The position numbers and the translations under genes were made by a program. Below are positions 62,317 to 64,000 of a stretch of DNA of 64,000 bases, one piece after another. The stretch covers positions 1 to 64,000 of the forward strand of contig WXFH01000016.1 of the NCBI GenBank assembly GCA_009881125.1, given 5' to 3'. Below the pieces are notes generated by a model, which was not told where the DNA came from, searched no databases, and saw nothing but the letters and a program-made list of their open reading frames with translations. Origin of the DNA: Acidaminobacter sp. (lineage in GTDB: Bacteria > Bacillota_A > Clostridia > Peptostreptococcales > Acidaminobacteraceae). Every line of letters begins with the position of its first letter. Position 1 is the stretch's first letter.

Positions 62317-63375
62317 TTGGCATACAAAGAATTTTATGATGATTTGAAAAGCAACGCACTAAAGCCGTTGTATCTTTTCTGGGGACCTGAGACTTTTCTC
62401 ATGGACAGCATGCTGGCTCACGCAAAGAAATCACTTGTTGATCCTGCTGCTGAGCCTTTTAACTTCCAAGTGGAGAATGCGGACCAGCTCAGCGCAGAAG
62501 AAATGGTTGAAAAAATGGAGACGCTGCCGTTCCTGTCAGAACGCCGGCTGATTATTTTCAAAAATTCTGGTTTCTTTGCGAAGAAAGCGACTTTCACTAT
62601 TTCGGGTGAAGCAGCGTTAAAGACTTGTTTCGACAATCCTTCTTCTTCAACCGTTGCAATTTTTATTTGTGAACCTTCGCCGGACAAGCGCCTGAAGTGG
62701 AGCGAGCGACTGGGGAAGCACGGCCGTGTGGTCTCCTTTGAACGACTGGATGAAACAGAGTTCAGAAAATGGATTGCCCAACGGCTAAAAAAGGGCGGTG
62801 TCGAATCGGACGACAGAACCCGCCAGTATTTAGTTGAAAGGCTGGCCTATTTGGAATACAGAGCGGAAATCTCGCTTCAGGAAATTGATCAGCATTTGGA
62901 AGTGCTAATTTCCTTATGTGCAGAGAAGGGACAGCTGACCAAGGACGCCATTCTCAAAGTGGTGCCTCAGAATCTGGAGGCCAGCAGTTTTAAGCTTGTG
63001 GATGCTGCCATTGCTCAGGATCTTCCAAGAGCCTTGGCTATGCTGGAGTCGCTCCGGTCAGATGGCGAGTCGGAAGTCATGCTGCTTGGGACACTGTATA
63101 AAGCCCTGACGCAGATGCATTTAATCCGTTTAATGTCGAACACGGGCTATAGCGAGGCGGACATAGCCAAGCGTATGTCACTGCACGCCTTCCGAGCGAA
63201 AATCATGGCAAAGCAGGCGAGAAGTTTTGATGTGGATTTGCTCAGCGGATATATAATTGAAGCGGCGCGTCTTGATCACTGGATTAAGACAGGCAGGATC
63301 AACGCCTGGATCGCCTTTGAAGCACTGCTGACGTCAATCTCAGTGCGTCGGCCGCTCAGGCCTTTTGGGACTTAG
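62317..63375 (+). CDS. holA: DNA polymerase III delta subunit
   Basis: 352 residues. Delta opens the sliding clamp within the clamp-loader complex. The N-terminus LKPLYLFWGPETFLMDSML (about 14-32) is the characteristic degenerate P-loop-like segment; AAA+-like folds and a C-terminal helical domain (about 215-340) follow. TTG 62317 lies after GTGAGGTG. The order comEC-holA-rpsT (reversed) is standard in Firmicutes. A TGG-TAAAAT extended -10 at 62278-62286 may supply a separate promoter. Confidence 0.95.
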   Translation: MAYKEFYDDLKSNALKPLYLFWGPETFLMDSMLAHAKKSLVDPAAEPFNFQVENADQLSAEEMVEKMETLPFLSERRLIIFKNSGFFAKKATFTISGEAALKTCFDNPSSSTVAIFICEPSPDKRLKWSERLGKHGRVVSFERLDETEFRKWIAQRLKKGGVESDDRTRQYLVERLAYLEYRAEISLQEIDQHLEVLISLCAEKGQLTKDAILKVVPQNLEASSFKLVDAAIAQDLPRALAMLESLRSDGESEVMLLGTLYKALTQMHLIRLMSNTGYSEADIAKRMSLHAFRAKIMAKQARSFDVDLLSGYIIEAARLDHWIKTGRINAWIAFEALLTSISVRRPLRPFGT

Positions 63376-63447
63376 CGTCATTCCAGGGTTCCCTCAGCAG
63401 TACGCTTATTAACTGCATTCTCCATTCCTCAGGAACAAAAAATAAAA

Positions 63448-63480
63448 AAGCGTATGATCTCTTGATAAGATCATACGCTT
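63448..63480. terminator. bidirectional terminator between holA and rpsT
   Basis: 13-nt perfect arms at 63448-63460 and 63468-63480. On the - strand the hairpin is followed by a T-rich run (complement of the A-run at 63437-63449), so it is mainly the rpsT terminator. Two further small inverted repeats lie at 63489-63515 and 63519-63534. Confidence 0.85.
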
Positions 63481-63562
63481 ATTTGACAAGTTGATTTCTC
63501 AACGGCTCAACTTATTTGAAAGTGAACACTTTCTTGGGGAACGTGACGGCGTTTAAGAAAGT

Positions 63563-63832
63563 TTATCCAGCGATCATGTCTTTGAGGCGCTTATTGAGAC
63601 GGGAAATCTTTCTTGAAGCCGCATTCTTATGAATGGTACCTTTAGAAGCAGCCTGGGAAAGCTTTTTCTCAACGAAAGTCAACTTTTCCTGAGCGAGTGC
63701 CTTATTGCCAGCTGCAATTGCCTCGAGGAAACGCTTCTCTGCGGTCTTAAGAGCAGATTTGCGGGACTTGTTCAAAAGCGTCTTCTTTTTGATTACTGAA
63801 ATTCTTTTCTCGGCAGATTTTATATTTGCCAT
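63563..63832 (-). CDS. rpsT: 30S ribosomal protein S20
   Basis: 89 residues, basic and helical. Binds 16S rRNA early in 30S assembly. The start MANIKSAEKRISVIKK and the KGTIHKNAASRKISRLNKRL segment (about 63-82) are diagnostic. The ATG lies after GGGAGGTG on the - strand. It is divergent from the next gene outside the window and convergent with holA. Confidence 0.98.
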   Translation of the reverse strand: MANIKSAEKRISVIKKKTLLNKSRKSALKTAEKRFLEAIAAGNKALAQEKLTFVEKKLSQAASKGTIHKNAASRKISRLNKRLKDMIAG

Positions 63833-63868
63833 TTACTTTCACCTCCCACTTAGATGTTCAACAAAAGT

Positions 63869-63897
63869 ATTCTATCATGTCGAATTATAAAAAGCAA
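63869..63897 (-). promoter_or_regulatory. promoter of rpsT
   Basis: Reading the - strand: TTGCTT (63897-63892), 17-nt spacer, TAGAAT (63874-63869). Confidence 0.7.
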
Positions 63898-63949
63898 CGA
63901 TAATTACAAGCATTTTACATAAACCTGACAACACCTTAGCACATTCTCG

Positions 63950-63978
63950 TTGTGAAGGGGTGGCCGCTGTGTTATAAT
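63950..63978 (+). promoter_or_regulatory. promoter reading out of the window
   Basis: TTGTGA (63950-63955), 17-nt spacer, TATAAT (63973-63978). In many Clostridia the gene after rpsT is the germination protease gpr; this is context only, since no coding sequence is visible here. Confidence 0.65.
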
Positions 63979-64000
63979 TGACTGGAATTTCACGGTTCAG

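Noticed and set aside
1..64000. CRISPR array, prophage, integron or intact insertion sequence
   Set aside because: No regularly spaced direct repeats, integrase or full transposase was seen on either strand.

Overview
The window looks like chromosomal DNA of an anaerobic, Gram-positive member of the Clostridia. The supporting evidence is a six-subunit Rnf complex, a selenocysteine system whose SelD is itself a selenoprotein, a T-box in front of leuS, an L21 leader with the Prp protease between rplU and rpmA, a large CoA-dehydratase-activase protein, and many TTG/GTG starts behind strong GGAGG-type ribosome sites. Genus cannot be fixed from the sequence alone. Almost everything is on the + strand; the exceptions are dacF, selC, plsY, an alaX-like gene and rpsT.

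Layout. (1) 0-7 kb: an ECF sigma/anti-sigma pair with its own ECF-type promoter, polA-coaE, tRNA-Leu(GAG), a lipoprotein gene. (2) 7.1-12.3 kb: rnfCDGEAB behind a near-perfect sigma-A promoter and a Rex-like operator. (3) 12.5-22.7 kb: cell-shape and division cluster (DUF4321, maf, radC, mreBCD, PBP2, minCDE, rodA). (4) 22.7-31.2 kb: the conserved firmicute block from a B12-type radical SAM protein and RNase G through rplU-prp-rpmA, obg, yhbY, nadD, yqeK and rsfS. (5) 31.2-37 kb: T-box-leuS, a YheO-type regulator with ridA, dacF, and a ComEA-like protein. (6) 37.1-44.8 kb: selD (with an in-frame UGA), selA, selB, then a two-component system with a GerMN lipoprotein-like protein, and selC (tRNA-Sec) on the opposite strand. 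(7) 44.9-59 kb: more accessory genes: plsY, DUF523/DUF1722 plus photolyase, a 1418-residue activase, a metallo-hydrolase, an alaX-like editing protein, an unknown protein, an orphan Eco57I-type adenine methyltransferase and a LmbE-type deacetylase. (8) 59-64 kb: an ECF-transporter S component, comEC, holA and rpsT, ending with a promoter that points out of the window.

How the genes connect: the Sec genes form a complete set (donor, synthase, elongation factor, tRNA) and SelD needs the same machinery to be made. The leuS T-box has specifier CUC, which matches the tRNA-Leu(GAG) found 25 kb upstream. Prp sits between the two ribosomal proteins and the L27 it should trim carries the expected N-terminal extension. 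The mre/PBP2/rodA genes make up an elongasome, with Min proteins placing the septum.

Signals that standard gene calling would not explain include: the UGA codon and following hairpin in selD; a Rex-like site before rnf; a histidine kinase whose first membrane helix is encoded upstream of any ATG/GTG/TTG; a nested 70-bp palindrome and an isolated IS200/IS605-like hairpin; a palindrome inside the comEC promoter; and a short dispersed repeat with the core GCCGATGGT, two inverted copies of which flank the metallo-hydrolase/alaX pair. No CRISPR array, intact insertion sequence, prophage or rRNA was seen.
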